From contig CAZOMB010000027.1 of the NCBI GenBank assembly GCA_964581105.1, positions 1 through 11,850 on the forward strand: a DNA stretch of 11,850 nt, given 5' to 3'. Under the pieces are notes generated by a model that was not told the origin of the DNA, ran no database searches, and worked only from the letters and a program-made list of their open reading frames with translations. The translations under genes were made by a program, and so were the position numbers. The first letter of the stretch is position 1. Each line of letters starts with the position of its first letter. Shown in pieces: positions 1-6,988 of the stretch. This stretch comes from UBA10161 sp964581105 (lineage in GTDB: Archaea > Micrarchaeota > Micrarchaeia > Anstonellales > Anstonellaceae).

Positions 1-32
1 TCTAAGGAAAAAGAAAAGGTAAAAAAGAGGAA

Positions 33-43
33 CATTTATTATT
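33..43 (+). promoter_or_regulatory. Putative TATA box of the metalloprotease gene
   Basis: AT-rich CATTTATTATT is preceded by a purine-rich run (AAGAGGAA) that could serve as a BRE. Its centre lies about 36 nt before the ATG at 74, which would give a leader of roughly 10 nt. The remainder of 1-73 shows no gene; the imperfect tandem CCCATTTAT/CCCAATTTA at 45-61 has no assigned role. Confidence 0.4.
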
Positions 44-73
44 CCCATTTATCCCAATTTAGCCAGTATCTTT

Positions 74-1453
74 ATGGAACAAATCAAGAAGAAAAATACT
101 GGTAAGGCTCCTGTTTGCAGGAAGCCCAGGATATTCCAACGGTTCATGCTCCCTTCGCTTGCCATCTTTACTCTTCTCTCTTCTTATGCTATTGGACAGC
201 AGCGTCTTCAAAATTTCAGCAAGCACAAAGACCCAGATGCTTATTACCTTATGCATGAAAGCCCTGTGATTTATGACAATGGAAAGATAAAAGTCACTTT
301 GCAGATTGATAAGCAGCTGCAGGACAAAATCGTTGAAAAGATAGGCACAGAGCTCTTTGAAGAAAAAAAGGAAATAATAAAACAGCTTATTCCTGATTTT
401 ATAGAGGCAGCAAAAAGCCTTGGCTACGAGCCTCTTGCCGGTGAGCTGAAAATGCTGTTTGTCACTGGAAATGAGATAATCAGCCCAGGCGCTGCAGCAG
501 AGTATTACAGGGGCAGCAATAAGGTGCATATTAACATGCTTTCAAAAAATTTGCACAACGTTGACAACCCAAACGTGTTCCAGCCAAGGAACAATATGAC
601 AAATTTTTCATGGCTTCTTATCCATGAGCTTGCCCACTGGGTAACTTACCAGGGCAAAATACAAGAATCGCCAGGCAAAACAGCTTGTTGGCTGTGCGAA
701 GGAGCAAACCAGATTCTTACATATGAGATTGCAAAAAATTTGTTTAACAAAGGCAAGCTTCCTGGCTATGAGAATGTAACAGAGTTTACTCCCAGCATGA
801 TTTATGATTCTGAAAAAAAGTCCGCTTCTTTTGTTGGTTTTGCAGTTGGAGGGCAGGACAGCCTCATAAGATTGTGTGCAATGGGGACAGCCCCCATAGA
901 AATGAGATTTTGTGAAAAGTATGGCATAGGCAAAGAAGAATTCAAGGAATTGATTGGCAACAGGCAGACAATGTTCTGGAATGTCTCAAGCTTTGTCATA
1001 GAAAGGGAGAGCCCTGATTTAATGGCAGCTTTCATTAATGGAAATAACATGCTCAGGCAGGATGAAAAACAAGAGCTTATTACCAAGAATAGCCTGTTTT
1101 TGGATTCTAATGTATTAGCAGAACTTGAAAACATGAAAAAATTGGCTTCCTCCTTAGATAACAAAAAGATAAAGAAAATGCTTGAACAGCTCAAGACAGG
1201 TGAGGTTAATGAGGAAATTTACAAAACCATGTCATTATTTGGCTACTGGCTTGCTCTGAAAGTTGGCATACCTGAAGACAGGCCCCTTGAGCTTCTTTCA
1301 TTTTCTTGCAATACAACATTTCTGCCAAATAATTTAACATCCGAGGGCTTTAAGCCGCCTCTTTATTTGCAGGCATATTTGGGAAAGCTACAGGCTATAG
1401 TAGAGACATTTGGGCTTACCTATGATGGTGGAGCCCTGTATTTTTCAAAATAA
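74..1453 (+). CDS. Membrane-anchored putative zinc metalloprotease (gluzincin-like), family not recognised
   Basis: This 459-residue protein is probably a peptidase acting outside the cytoplasm. Residues 1-23 are strongly basic, followed by one hydrophobic segment at about 24-41 (FMLPSLAIFTLLSSYAIG). That pattern suggests an uncleaved anchor or signal peptide with the rest outside. The zinc site is visible: HELAH at 184-188 gives two histidines and the catalytic Glu185, and WLCEGA places a likely third ligand, Glu209, 21 residues after His188. This spacing fits the gluzincin pattern. The hydrophobic lead-in to HELAH (FSWLLI) is also typical of such helices. Residues 45-150 and 230-459 match nothing I recognise, and the substrate is unknown. 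The ATG at 74 is the first after the TATA-like box and places the basic stretch directly before the membrane segment. The gene is separated from the serine cassette by 63 nt containing another promoter-like box, so it is probably a separate unit. The metalloprotease call rests on motifs alone. Confidence 0.7.
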   Translation: MEQIKKKNTGKAPVCRKPRIFQRFMLPSLAIFTLLSSYAIGQQRLQNFSKHKDPDAYYLMHESPVIYDNGKIKVTLQIDKQLQDKIVEKIGTELFEEKKEIIKQLIPDFIEAAKSLGYEPLAGELKMLFVTGNEIISPGAAAEYYRGSNKVHINMLSKNLHNVDNPNVFQPRNNMTNFSWLLIHELAHWVTYQGKIQESPGKTACWLCEGANQILTYEIAKNLFNKGKLPGYENVTEFTPSMIYDSEKKSASFVGFAVGGQDSLIRLCAMGTAPIEMRFCEKYGIGKEEFKELIGNRQTMFWNVSSFVIERESPDLMAAFINGNNMLRQDEKQELITKNSLFLDSNVLAELENMKKLASSLDNKKIKKMLEQLKTGEVNEEIYKTMSLFGYWLALKVGIPEDRPLELLSFSCNTTFLPNNLTSEGFKPPLYLQAYLGKLQAIVETFGLTYDGGALYFSK

Positions 1454-1469
1454 TTCACAAAAAAGCGCC

Positions 1470-1512
1470 GTTATTTTAATCTTATAGCCTGAAATCTTGT
1501 CAATAAAGGGGT
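1470..1512 (+). promoter_or_regulatory. Putative promoter and ribosome binding site of the serine cassette
   Basis: TTATTTTAAT at 1471-1480 is TATA-like and centred about 41 nt before the ATG at 1517. AAGGGGT at 1506-1512 is a Shine-Dalgarno-like site 4 nt before that ATG and supports the chosen start. With the usual TATA-to-start spacing of about 26 nt the leader would be about 15 nt. I see no longer regulatory leader. Confidence 0.45.
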
Positions 1513-1516
1513 ATTT

Positions 1517-2572
1517 ATGAAGCTTTTGACACCAGGGCCTGTTGCCCTTACAGATGAAATAAGAAAGTCTCAAAGCAGGCAGATGATATACCACCGGGGA
1601 CCTGAGATAAAGGAGCTTATTACTGGTATTGTCCCTATTCTGAAAAAAGACTTTAATGCAGACCATGTTTTTCTGGTAACAGGCTCAGGAACAGCTGGAA
1701 TTGAGATGGCCTGGGCATGCTTAACACAGCCTGAAGACAAGGCACTGGTTCTTACAAACGGCAATTTTGGTGACAAGTTTGCTGCATGCGCAAAAGTCTA
1801 TTGCAATGTTCAGCATGAGAGCCTTGAGCTTGGCAAAGGCTGGTCTTTAGAGCGGGCAAAAGAGCTTATTGACCAGTCTGGAGCAAAAATATTTGGCATG
1901 GTTTACAATGAGACTTCAACAGGGGTTCTGAACCATGCAAAAGACATATGCAAATATGCCAAAAGCAAGGGAATGACAACAATACTTGACGCTGTTTCAG
2001 CATGGGCAGCTTCTCCTTTGGACATAAAGGAATTTGGGGTTGACTTTGCAGCAACAGGGACTCAGAAGGCAATAGGCGCAGCTCCAGGGATAGCAATAGT
2101 TGCATTAACAGAAGAAACAATGCAAAAAGCAGAAGGAATAACTGCAAGAAGCTACTACTTAGACATGAAAAAATACAAGAAAAACATGGAAAAAGGCCAA
2201 ACCCCAAATACTCCTGCAATTTCTGTGCTTTACTCACTTAAGGCGGCACTTGACAATGTTGAGGGGGAAGGCGGGTTTAAAGCACACAGGAAAAGGCATG
2301 AAAAAGCAGCAGAAAAGTCACGCAAATTTGTAAAAGAAATTGGCTACAAAGTATTTTCAGAAAAAGGATTTGAGTCCCCTACAATAACCGGCTTTGTAAT
2401 TGAAAATGCAGATGAAATAAGAAAAAGGCTGTATGATGAGCACCAGCTTGTGACTGCCAGGGATTTTGGCAAGCTAAAGGGAAAGTTTTTCAGGATTTGC
2501 CACATAGGGAATTTTGATGATTCTCATCTTGATTATGCGTTTGACGCAATAAGAAAGGTCATTAACGAGTGA
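1517..2572 (+). CDS. Class V PLP aminotransferase, probable phosphoserine or serine/alanine-glyoxylate aminotransferase
   Basis: This 351-residue cytosolic enzyme of the class V (AGXT/SPT-like) aminotransferase family transfers an amino group using pyridoxal phosphate. The N-terminal LLTPGPVAL is the family opening. GSGTAG at 56-61 forms the phosphate loop, NETSTG (131-136) and ILDAVSAW (Asp158) contact the cofactor, and TGTQK gives the Schiff-base lysine, Lys184. FFRICHIGNF near the C terminus carries the arginine expected to bind the substrate carboxylate. Length is normal for the family. It lies 4 nt upstream of a phosphoglycerate-dehydrogenase-like gene and just ahead of seryl-tRNA synthetase, which favours phosphohydroxypyruvate as substrate. 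Class V enzymes of this type are known to act as phosphoserine aminotransferase in methanogens (MJ0959 of Methanocaldococcus). Alternatives are serine- or alanine-glyoxylate aminotransferase, or broad aspartate activity. The family is secure; the substrate is inferred from neighbours. Confidence 0.88.
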   Translation: MKLLTPGPVALTDEIRKSQSRQMIYHRGPEIKELITGIVPILKKDFNADHVFLVTGSGTAGIEMAWACLTQPEDKALVLTNGNFGDKFAACAKVYCNVQHESLELGKGWSLERAKELIDQSGAKIFGMVYNETSTGVLNHAKDICKYAKSKGMTTILDAVSAWAASPLDIKEFGVDFAATGTQKAIGAAPGIAIVALTEETMQKAEGITARSYYLDMKKYKKNMEKGQTPNTPAISVLYSLKAALDNVEGEGGFKAHRKRHEKAAEKSRKFVKEIGYKVFSEKGFESPTITGFVIENADEIRKRLYDEHQLVTARDFGKLKGKFFRICHIGNFDDSHLDYAFDAIRKVINE

Positions 2573-2576
2573 TTTT

Positions 2577-3455
2577 ATGGAAATAATAATTGCAGACAAA
2601 ATGGAAAGCGCGGTAATTGAAGAGATAAAAAAGCTTGGCAATACTATAGTTACTCCTACTGATTTGAAAGAGGCAGTTGCAAATGCAGATGTGCTTATTG
2701 TAAGAAGCGCAACAAAAGTAACAAAAGAGCTCCTGATTGCAGCAAAAAACCTCAAGCTGGTTGCAAGGGCAGGCGTAGGCACTGACAACATTGACAAGAA
2801 GGAATGCGAAAAAAGAGGAATAAAAGTCGTAAATACTCCGGGAGCATCCTCAAATGCAGTTGCAGAGCTTGCTCTTGGCCTTATGCTCTGTTTTGCAAGG
2901 AAAATACCAAAAGCTGACAAGGGGATGAAAGCAAAAGAGTGGCTGAAAAAACAGCTTACAGGAACAGAAATAAGGGACAAAACACTGGGAATAGTGGGCT
3001 TGGGAAGGATTGGCTCTCTTTTGGCAATAAAGGCAAAGTCTGTTGGCATGAAAATAGTTTATTTTGACCCTCATAACACAACTTCCACATTAGGAAAAAG
3101 CGTTAACATGGATGAGCTTTTGGCAAGCTCTGATTACATAAGCCTTCATATGCCTGCAAATGAAAAAACAAAAGGCATTATTGGCTCAAAGGCAATTTCA
3201 AAGATGAAGCCAACAGCTGTTCTTGTGAACACTGCAAGAGGCTCTTTAATTGATGAACAGGCGCTTTACTCAGCATTAGAAGAAAGGAAGATAGCAGGCG
3301 CTGCTCTTGATGTTTACCCTCAAGAGCCTTACTCGGGAAAGCTCTGCGAGCTTGAAAACATTATCTTAACTCCACACATAGCAGGAAGCACAAAAGAGGC
3401 GCAGATGAGAATAGGAATAGAGCTCATTGAAAAAATAAGGCAAGAGGTAAGCTGA
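2577..3455 (+). CDS. serA: D-3-phosphoglycerate dehydrogenase, short form
   Basis: This 292-residue NAD-dependent D-2-hydroxyacid dehydrogenase probably oxidises 3-phosphoglycerate to 3-phosphohydroxypyruvate, the first step of serine synthesis. The substrate-side segment VARAGVGTDNID (63-73) is characteristic. The Rossmann motif GLGRIG is at 141-146, and Asp164 (VYFDPH) favours NAD over NADP. The catalytic set is complete: Arg221 (NTARGSLID), Glu250 (DVYPQEP) and His267 (TPHIAGST). The protein ends soon after the catalytic domain, so it lacks the C-terminal ACT/ASB regulatory domains of long SerA enzymes and probably escapes classical serine feedback. It starts 4 nt after the aminotransferase stop, and its TGA shares one base with the serS ATG. 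Glyoxylate/hydroxypyruvate reductase is the main alternative, and pairing with a glyoxylate aminotransferase would also make sense. The neighbouring seryl-tRNA synthetase favours SerA. Confidence 0.87.
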   Translation: MEIIIADKMESAVIEEIKKLGNTIVTPTDLKEAVANADVLIVRSATKVTKELLIAAKNLKLVARAGVGTDNIDKKECEKRGIKVVNTPGASSNAVAELALGLMLCFARKIPKADKGMKAKEWLKKQLTGTEIRDKTLGIVGLGRIGSLLAIKAKSVGMKIVYFDPHNTTSTLGKSVNMDELLASSDYISLHMPANEKTKGIIGSKAISKMKPTAVLVNTARGSLIDEQALYSALEERKIAGAALDVYPQEPYSGKLCELENIILTPHIAGSTKEAQMRIGIELIEKIRQEVS

Positions 3456-4714
3456 TGCTCTCATTAAAGCTTATACGTGAAAAACCAGAGCTTCTTCGTG
3501 ATTCGCTCAAAAAAAGGCAGGAAGATACAGTGCCTGTTGCAGAGCTTGTTGGGCTTGACAAAAAATGGAGGCAGGCAAAGAAAAAGGCAGACGACCTAAA
3601 ATCAGACAGGAACATTGCCTCAAAACAAATAGCAGAGCAAAAGAAAAAGGGAAAACAACCAAGCGCACTTCTCAAAAAGACAAAAGAGCTTTCCAAAAAC
3701 ATAGCTTCTTTTGATGAAGAGGCAACTGGGCTTGAAAAGAAAATGGATGAAATCCTCCTCACACTGCCAAACATGCCTGACAAAACAGTGCCAGCAGGAA
3801 AAAGCGAGAAAGACAACAAGGAAATAAGAAAATGGGGGAAAACAGGCAAAAAGAGCACCAATACAAAGGCGCACTATGAGGTTGCCAACAAAAAATTGAT
3901 AGATTTTGAAAGAGGGGCAAAGCTTGCAGGCCACAGGTTTGTTGTTCTCAAGGGGTTGGCAGCAAGGCTTGAGCGCTCCTTGGCAAATTTCATGCTTGAC
4001 CTTCAGGTAATGAACGGCTACACAGAGCTTTTGCCTCCATTCATGGTAAACCAAAAGACAATGACAGGCACAGGCCAGCTGCCGAAATTTGCAGAAGACC
4101 TGTACAAGTGCACTGAAGACGAGCTGTACCTTGTTCCAACAGCAGAAGTACCGCTGATAAACATGTTTGCAGGCGAAATTCTGCCTGAAGAGAAGCTCCC
4201 AGTGAATTTCTGTGCCTATACTCCTTGCTTTAGAAGGGAAGCTGGCAATTACCAAAAGGACATAAAAGGAATACTTCGGCAGCACCAGTTTGACAAGGTT
4301 GAGCTGGTAAAATTCACAAAGCCTGAAAACTCATTCACAGAGCTTGAAAAAATAACAAAAGATGCAGAGTCTGTTCTCAAAAAGCTTGAGCTTCCTTACA
4401 GGGTAGTTGAGCTTTGCACAGCAGACCTGGGGTTTGCATCTGCAAAAACCTATGACATTGAAGTGTGGATACCCTCACAGGACAAGTATAGAGAGATTTC
4501 CTCATGCTCAAACTGCACTGATTTTCAGGCAAGAAGGGCAGACATCCGCTACAGAAAATCAGGCAAATTAGAATTTGTGCATACTTTGAATGGCAGCGGA
4601 ATAGCAGTTGGCAGAACAATGGTTGCAATAATGGAAAACTTCCAGGATGAAAACGGGTTTAGCGTGCCAAAAGCCCTGCGCGACTACATGAGGGAAGACA
4701 GGGTCGAGTTTTAG
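3455..4714 (+). CDS. serS: Seryl-tRNA synthetase, standard (bacterial/eukaryotic-like) type
   Basis: This 419-residue class II synthetase activates serine with ATP and loads it onto tRNA-Ser. The N-terminal ~110 residues are charged and helical, as expected for the tRNA-binding coiled-coil arm (about 35-105). The catalytic core follows. TAEVPL (229-234) is the serine-binding TxE loop. Motif 2 is CFRREAG (258-264) leading into ILRQHQFDKVE (273-283), and motif 3 is LNGSGIAVGRT (378-388). Length and motif order match the common SerRS, not the rare methanogen type, which has a different N-terminal domain and an extra zinc ligand. The start overlaps the serA stop (TGATG), implying translational coupling. 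The 3' end overlaps the convergent Mre11-like gene by 4 bp. Co-transcription with serine biosynthesis genes links amino acid supply to its use. Confidence 0.96.
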   Translation: MLSLKLIREKPELLRDSLKKRQEDTVPVAELVGLDKKWRQAKKKADDLKSDRNIASKQIAEQKKKGKQPSALLKKTKELSKNIASFDEEATGLEKKMDEILLTLPNMPDKTVPAGKSEKDNKEIRKWGKTGKKSTNTKAHYEVANKKLIDFERGAKLAGHRFVVLKGLAARLERSLANFMLDLQVMNGYTELLPPFMVNQKTMTGTGQLPKFAEDLYKCTEDELYLVPTAEVPLINMFAGEILPEEKLPVNFCAYTPCFRREAGNYQKDIKGILRQHQFDKVELVKFTKPENSFTELEKITKDAESVLKKLELPYRVVELCTADLGFASAKTYDIEVWIPSQDKYREISSCSNCTDFQARRADIRYRKSGKLEFVHTLNGSGIAVGRTMVAIMENFQDENGFSVPKALRDYMREDRVEF

Positions 4715-5835
4715 CCTTCTTTTTCAATTTCCTCGATTATTTGCTGCAAAAAGGTGCCTTCAACAAGAGACTCAAATACTTTTTCAGGGTCACCCAAATT
4801 GTAATCTGTCCCATCAAGCTTTTTCCTTAAAATTGCCATTCCCTGCTCTTTTGCGCTTAGTTTTTTCTCCCTTGCAAGCTTTATCTGCTCTATCCTGTGC
4901 CTCAGGTTTTCAGAATTAAGGCTGTTGTCTATGAAAGTATTCCTATCAAATTCCCCAATTCCAATGTCTGATGAGTGAAAGCCTTTTGCAATTGTCCCTT
5001 TTACGACTATTCTTACAATAGGCTCATTTTCTTTTGCTTGCAGCCTTTTTGCCTCTTTAGCCACCCTTTCCCTTATCTCCTCTGGCGTTGCCCCATTAAA
5101 ATCAAGCACTGAAAAGAAAAACGGCCTTGAGTTAATTGGCATGAACTGCGGCTTTTTTTCCGTTGTATCATAAAGCAGCCAGCCCCTTTTGCTGGCCTCA
5201 TCCTCCCTAAGCTGTGTTACAACAGTGCTTCCAGGGTTAAGCACTTTGCCAGAAAGCAAAGGCTTGTGCGCATGGCCGCACAAGTACAAGTCATAGCCAG
5301 GGGGAAGGTCGTCATGGCTTATCCATTCGTCATTTTTCCCAATGCCAAGCTCCTGGAATGACTGGTGCACTACAAATACATTGAATGCCCCTGGAACAGG
5401 CGAGCATTCCAGCTTTTTGAGGGCCTCTGCTGCCAGGTCATCAGGAACATTTCCCATTCCTGAAATTGCAATTTTCTCCCCTCCCTTTTCATAAACAATG
5501 GTTTTGTTGTGGAACAATTCCAAAAACCCGCCTTTTGCCAAAAGCTCGGTTGGGTGAACATAGCCTTTTGCCCTTCTCTCATGGTTGCCATGTATTGCAA
5601 AAATTGCGTTTTTTATGCCCCTTGAGGCAAAAATCCCATTCGCTTCAATAAGAATGCCAGTAACCTCTGCCAAAGTTTCCATTTTCGGGAGAGGAGAGTC
5701 AAAATTGTCCCCCCCTAAAATCAGCACATCTGCCTGCTTTGCAGCTTCAAGAATGGCCTCTTTTCCCTGCTTGTAAGAATCAGCCTCAAACCTGCGGTAC
5801 CCAAAATGAGTATCTGTGACAAATGCAATTTTCAT
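4711..5835 (-). CDS. mre11: Mre11/SbcD-like metallophosphoesterase, probable DNA repair exonuclease
   Basis: This calcineurin-type metallophosphoesterase of 374 residues most resembles archaeal Mre11, the nuclease that processes DNA double-strand breaks with Rad50. The two-metal site is complete: DTH (Asp8, His10), GGDNFD (Asp43), GNHE (Asn84, His85), His157 in VVHQSF and GHAH (His188, His190). GDxFD followed by GNHE is the Mre11/SbcD flavour. After about residue 230 comes a capping-like region (IVRIVVKGTI) and a basic helical tail ending EEIEKEG, where Rad50 binding would be expected. The frame is open to an upstream ATG at 5877. I chose the ATG at 5835 because MKIAFVTDTH is the normal family start and the TATA-like box lies between the two, 26 nt from this ATG. 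No rad50 gene is in the window, so a stand-alone phosphoesterase remains possible. Confidence 0.8.
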   Translation of the reverse strand: MKIAFVTDTHFGYRRFEADSYKQGKEAILEAAKQADVLILGGDNFDSPLPKMETLAEVTGILIEANGIFASRGIKNAIFAIHGNHERRAKGYVHPTELLAKGGFLELFHNKTIVYEKGGEKIAISGMGNVPDDLAAEALKKLECSPVPGAFNVFVVHQSFQELGIGKNDEWISHDDLPPGYDLYLCGHAHKPLLSGKVLNPGSTVVTQLREDEASKRGWLLYDTTEKKPQFMPINSRPFFFSVLDFNGATPEEIRERVAKEAKRLQAKENEPIVRIVVKGTIAKGFHSSDIGIGEFDRNTFIDNSLNSENLRHRIEQIKLAREKKLSAKEQGMAILRKKLDGTDYNLGDPEKVFESLVEGTFLQQIIEEIEKEG

Positions 5836-5850
5836 GGACAAATTAATCCT

Positions 5851-5866
5851 GAAAGGTTTATAAAAA
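5851..5866. promoter_or_regulatory. Palindromic TATA box between divergent starts (mre11-like and small membrane ORF)
   Basis: TTTATAAA at 5857-5864 is a perfect palindrome. In the + direction it is preceded by the BRE-like GAAAGG (5851-5856). Its centre is about 26 nt from the leftward ATG whose first base is 5835, and about 26 nt from a rightward ATG at 5887. Both transcripts could therefore be leaderless. On the minus strand the flank is pyrimidine-rich (GCCTT), a poorer BRE. Confidence 0.6.
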
Positions 5867-5886
5867 GGCAAAGCCAAATGAGTTGC

Positions 5887-5961
5887 ATGGTCGACAGGCT
5901 CATATTCACAGCAGTCGTAATTGCAGCCATTGTGGTTATTGTTTACTTTCTCTCAAGGTAG
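5887..5961 (+). CDS. Possible 24-residue single-span membrane peptide
   Basis: A short frame encodes a peptide starting MVDRL, with a continuous hydrophobic stretch (LIFTAVVIAAIVVIVYFL) and the end SR. It would be one membrane helix with a charged residue at each end. An in-frame ATG at 5878 would add MSC. The ATG at 5887 sits about 26 nt from the centre of a BRE/TATA-like box, as for a leaderless archaeal mRNA, and the frame ends directly before a GC-rich hairpin. I recognise no family. Composition and position argue for a real gene, but a frame this short could occur by chance. Confidence 0.42.
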   Translation: MVDRLIFTAVVIAAIVVIVYFLSR

Positions 5962-5963
5962 GC

Positions 5964-5980
5964 TCCTCCCCGTCGGAGGA
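5964..5980 (+). other. GC-rich hairpin after the small membrane ORF
   Basis: TCCTCC and GGAGGA form a perfect 6-bp inverted repeat around a 5-nt loop (CCGTC). It starts 3 nt after the TAG at 5961 and ends just before the next BRE/TATA box. No U-tract follows, so it is not a classical intrinsic terminator. It could stabilise or end the short upstream transcript. Confidence 0.5.
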
Positions 5981-5982
5981 CA

Positions 5983-6011
5983 GAAAAGTTTATAAACTCT
6001 TCTATATATAA
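5983..6011 (+). promoter_or_regulatory. TFB promoter region with two TATA-like boxes
   Basis: GAAAAGTTTATAAA (5983-5996) is a BRE/TATA arrangement nearly identical to the one at 5851-5864. CTATATATAAC follows at about 6002-6011. Starts about 26 nt downstream would fall near 6019 or 6033, leaving a leader of about 38-52 nt before the TFB ATG at 6071. That is longer than the other leaders in this window. Confidence 0.6.
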
Positions 6012-6047
6012 CGATTTCACAACTTTTTAAAACCTACCTATAAGCCA

Positions 6048-6074
6048 ATGGCTCTCTTAGAGGTGAAATTATGA
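6048..6074 (+). other. 8-codon upstream ORF overlapping the TFB start
   Basis: ATG at 6048 opens a frame encoding MALLEVKL whose TGA (6072-6074) overlaps the TFB ATG as ATGA. The TFB Shine-Dalgarno site AGAGGTGA (6059-6066) lies inside this frame, so ribosomes translating it would pass over it. It could couple or tune TFB translation. Eight open codons are easily a coincidence. Confidence 0.25.
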
Positions 6075-6979
6075 CAGTTGACAAGTGCCCTGAATGCAAA
6101 AGCAAAAAACTTACCCGTGACTATGAAAAAGGGGAAGTAGTGTGCACGCAGTGCGGCCTTATTGTCGCAGAAAGCCTTGAAGACCACAGGCCAGAATGGC
6201 GCGCATTTGACGCAGAGCAAAGGGAAAAAAGGGCTCGCGGAGGCGCCCCAATCAAGTACATGAGGCCAAACAAGGGCCTTGTCACAGAGATAGACCAGTA
6301 CAACAGGGACATTCGCGGGGCAAAAATATCCCCAAAAAAGCAAGCACAGCTTTACAGGATGAGAAAATGGCACAAAAGGGCATCGATTGCCTCTTCAATG
6401 GAAAGGAATCTGGCAATAGCTCTCTCTGAGCTTGACAGGATAGCCTCATATTTGGGGCTTCCTGACTCAATCAGGGAGTCTGCTGCGCTTCTTTACAGGA
6501 AGTGCATTAAGGCAGAGCTTATTCGGGGAAGGCTCATTGAAAGCGTGGTATCAGCTGTTTTGTATGCCACATGCAGAGTACAGGGAATACCCCGCACATT
6601 GGATGAGATTTCCAGGGTATCAGGCGTAGAGAAAAAGGAGATAGGCAGGGCTTATCGCTTCATAAGGCGCGAGCTTGACCTTGATGTCCCTCTGACTGAC
6701 CCAGCGCACTATGTGCCAAAGTTCACTGCTGCCCTAAAGCTTTCAGGCCATGTGCAGGAACGGGCGATTTCCCTTCTCAAAAAGGCAATTACCAAGGGGC
6801 TTATCTCAGGAAGAGGTCCAACAGGCGTTGCTGCAGCAGCAGTATACATAGCATCTGCAATGTATGGCGAAAGAAGGACACAAAAAGAAGTTGCGGACGT
6901 TGCAGGGGTAACAGAAGTGACTATAAGAAACCGCTACAGGGAACTGAAAAAAGAGCTGAATCTGAAAGTAACCCTCTAA
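6071..6979 (+). CDS. tfb: Transcription initiation factor TFB (archaeal TFIIB)
   Basis: This 302-residue general transcription factor bridges the TBP-TATA complex and RNA polymerase and contacts the BRE. The N-terminal zinc ribbon is complete (Cys6, Cys9, Cys25, Cys28). The B-reader/linker follows, with PEWRAFD and a basic stretch ending near residue 110. Two cyclin-fold repeats occupy about 115-200 and 210-302. The second holds the helix-turn-helix with VTIRNRYREL, which reads the BRE. Length is typical. AGAGGTGA at 6059-6066 supports the ATG at 6071. The stop is followed after 9 nt by a 58-codon gene, probably in the same transcript. No other tfb copy is visible here, so I cannot say whether it is the sole TFB. 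Its own promoter has strong BRE/TATA boxes, so autoregulation is conceivable but not shown. Confidence 0.97.
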   Translation: MTVDKCPECKSKKLTRDYEKGEVVCTQCGLIVAESLEDHRPEWRAFDAEQREKRARGGAPIKYMRPNKGLVTEIDQYNRDIRGAKISPKKQAQLYRMRKWHKRASIASSMERNLAIALSELDRIASYLGLPDSIRESAALLYRKCIKAELIRGRLIESVVSAVLYATCRVQGIPRTLDEISRVSGVEKKEIGRAYRFIRRELDLDVPLTDPAHYVPKFTAALKLSGHVQERAISLLKKAITKGLISGRGPTGVAAAAVYIASAMYGERRTQKEVADVAGVTEVTIRNRYRELKKELNLKVTL

Positions 6980-6988
6980 GGTGAAACC

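Noticed and set aside
45..61. Imperfect tandem CCCATTTAT / CCCAATTTA before the protease gene
   Set aside because: Too short and imperfect to separate from chance in AT-rich spacer.
3620..4285. Long open frame on the minus strand (about 221 codons) inside serS
   Set aside because: It lies wholly antisense to serS, whose motifs are unambiguous; composition is rich in Cys, Phe and Leu, as expected for the complement of Lys/Glu-rich coding sequence.
5836..5877. Longer N terminus for the Mre11-like protein
   Set aside because: It would place the TATA-like box inside the coding region and add 14 residues before the standard MKIAFVTDTH start.
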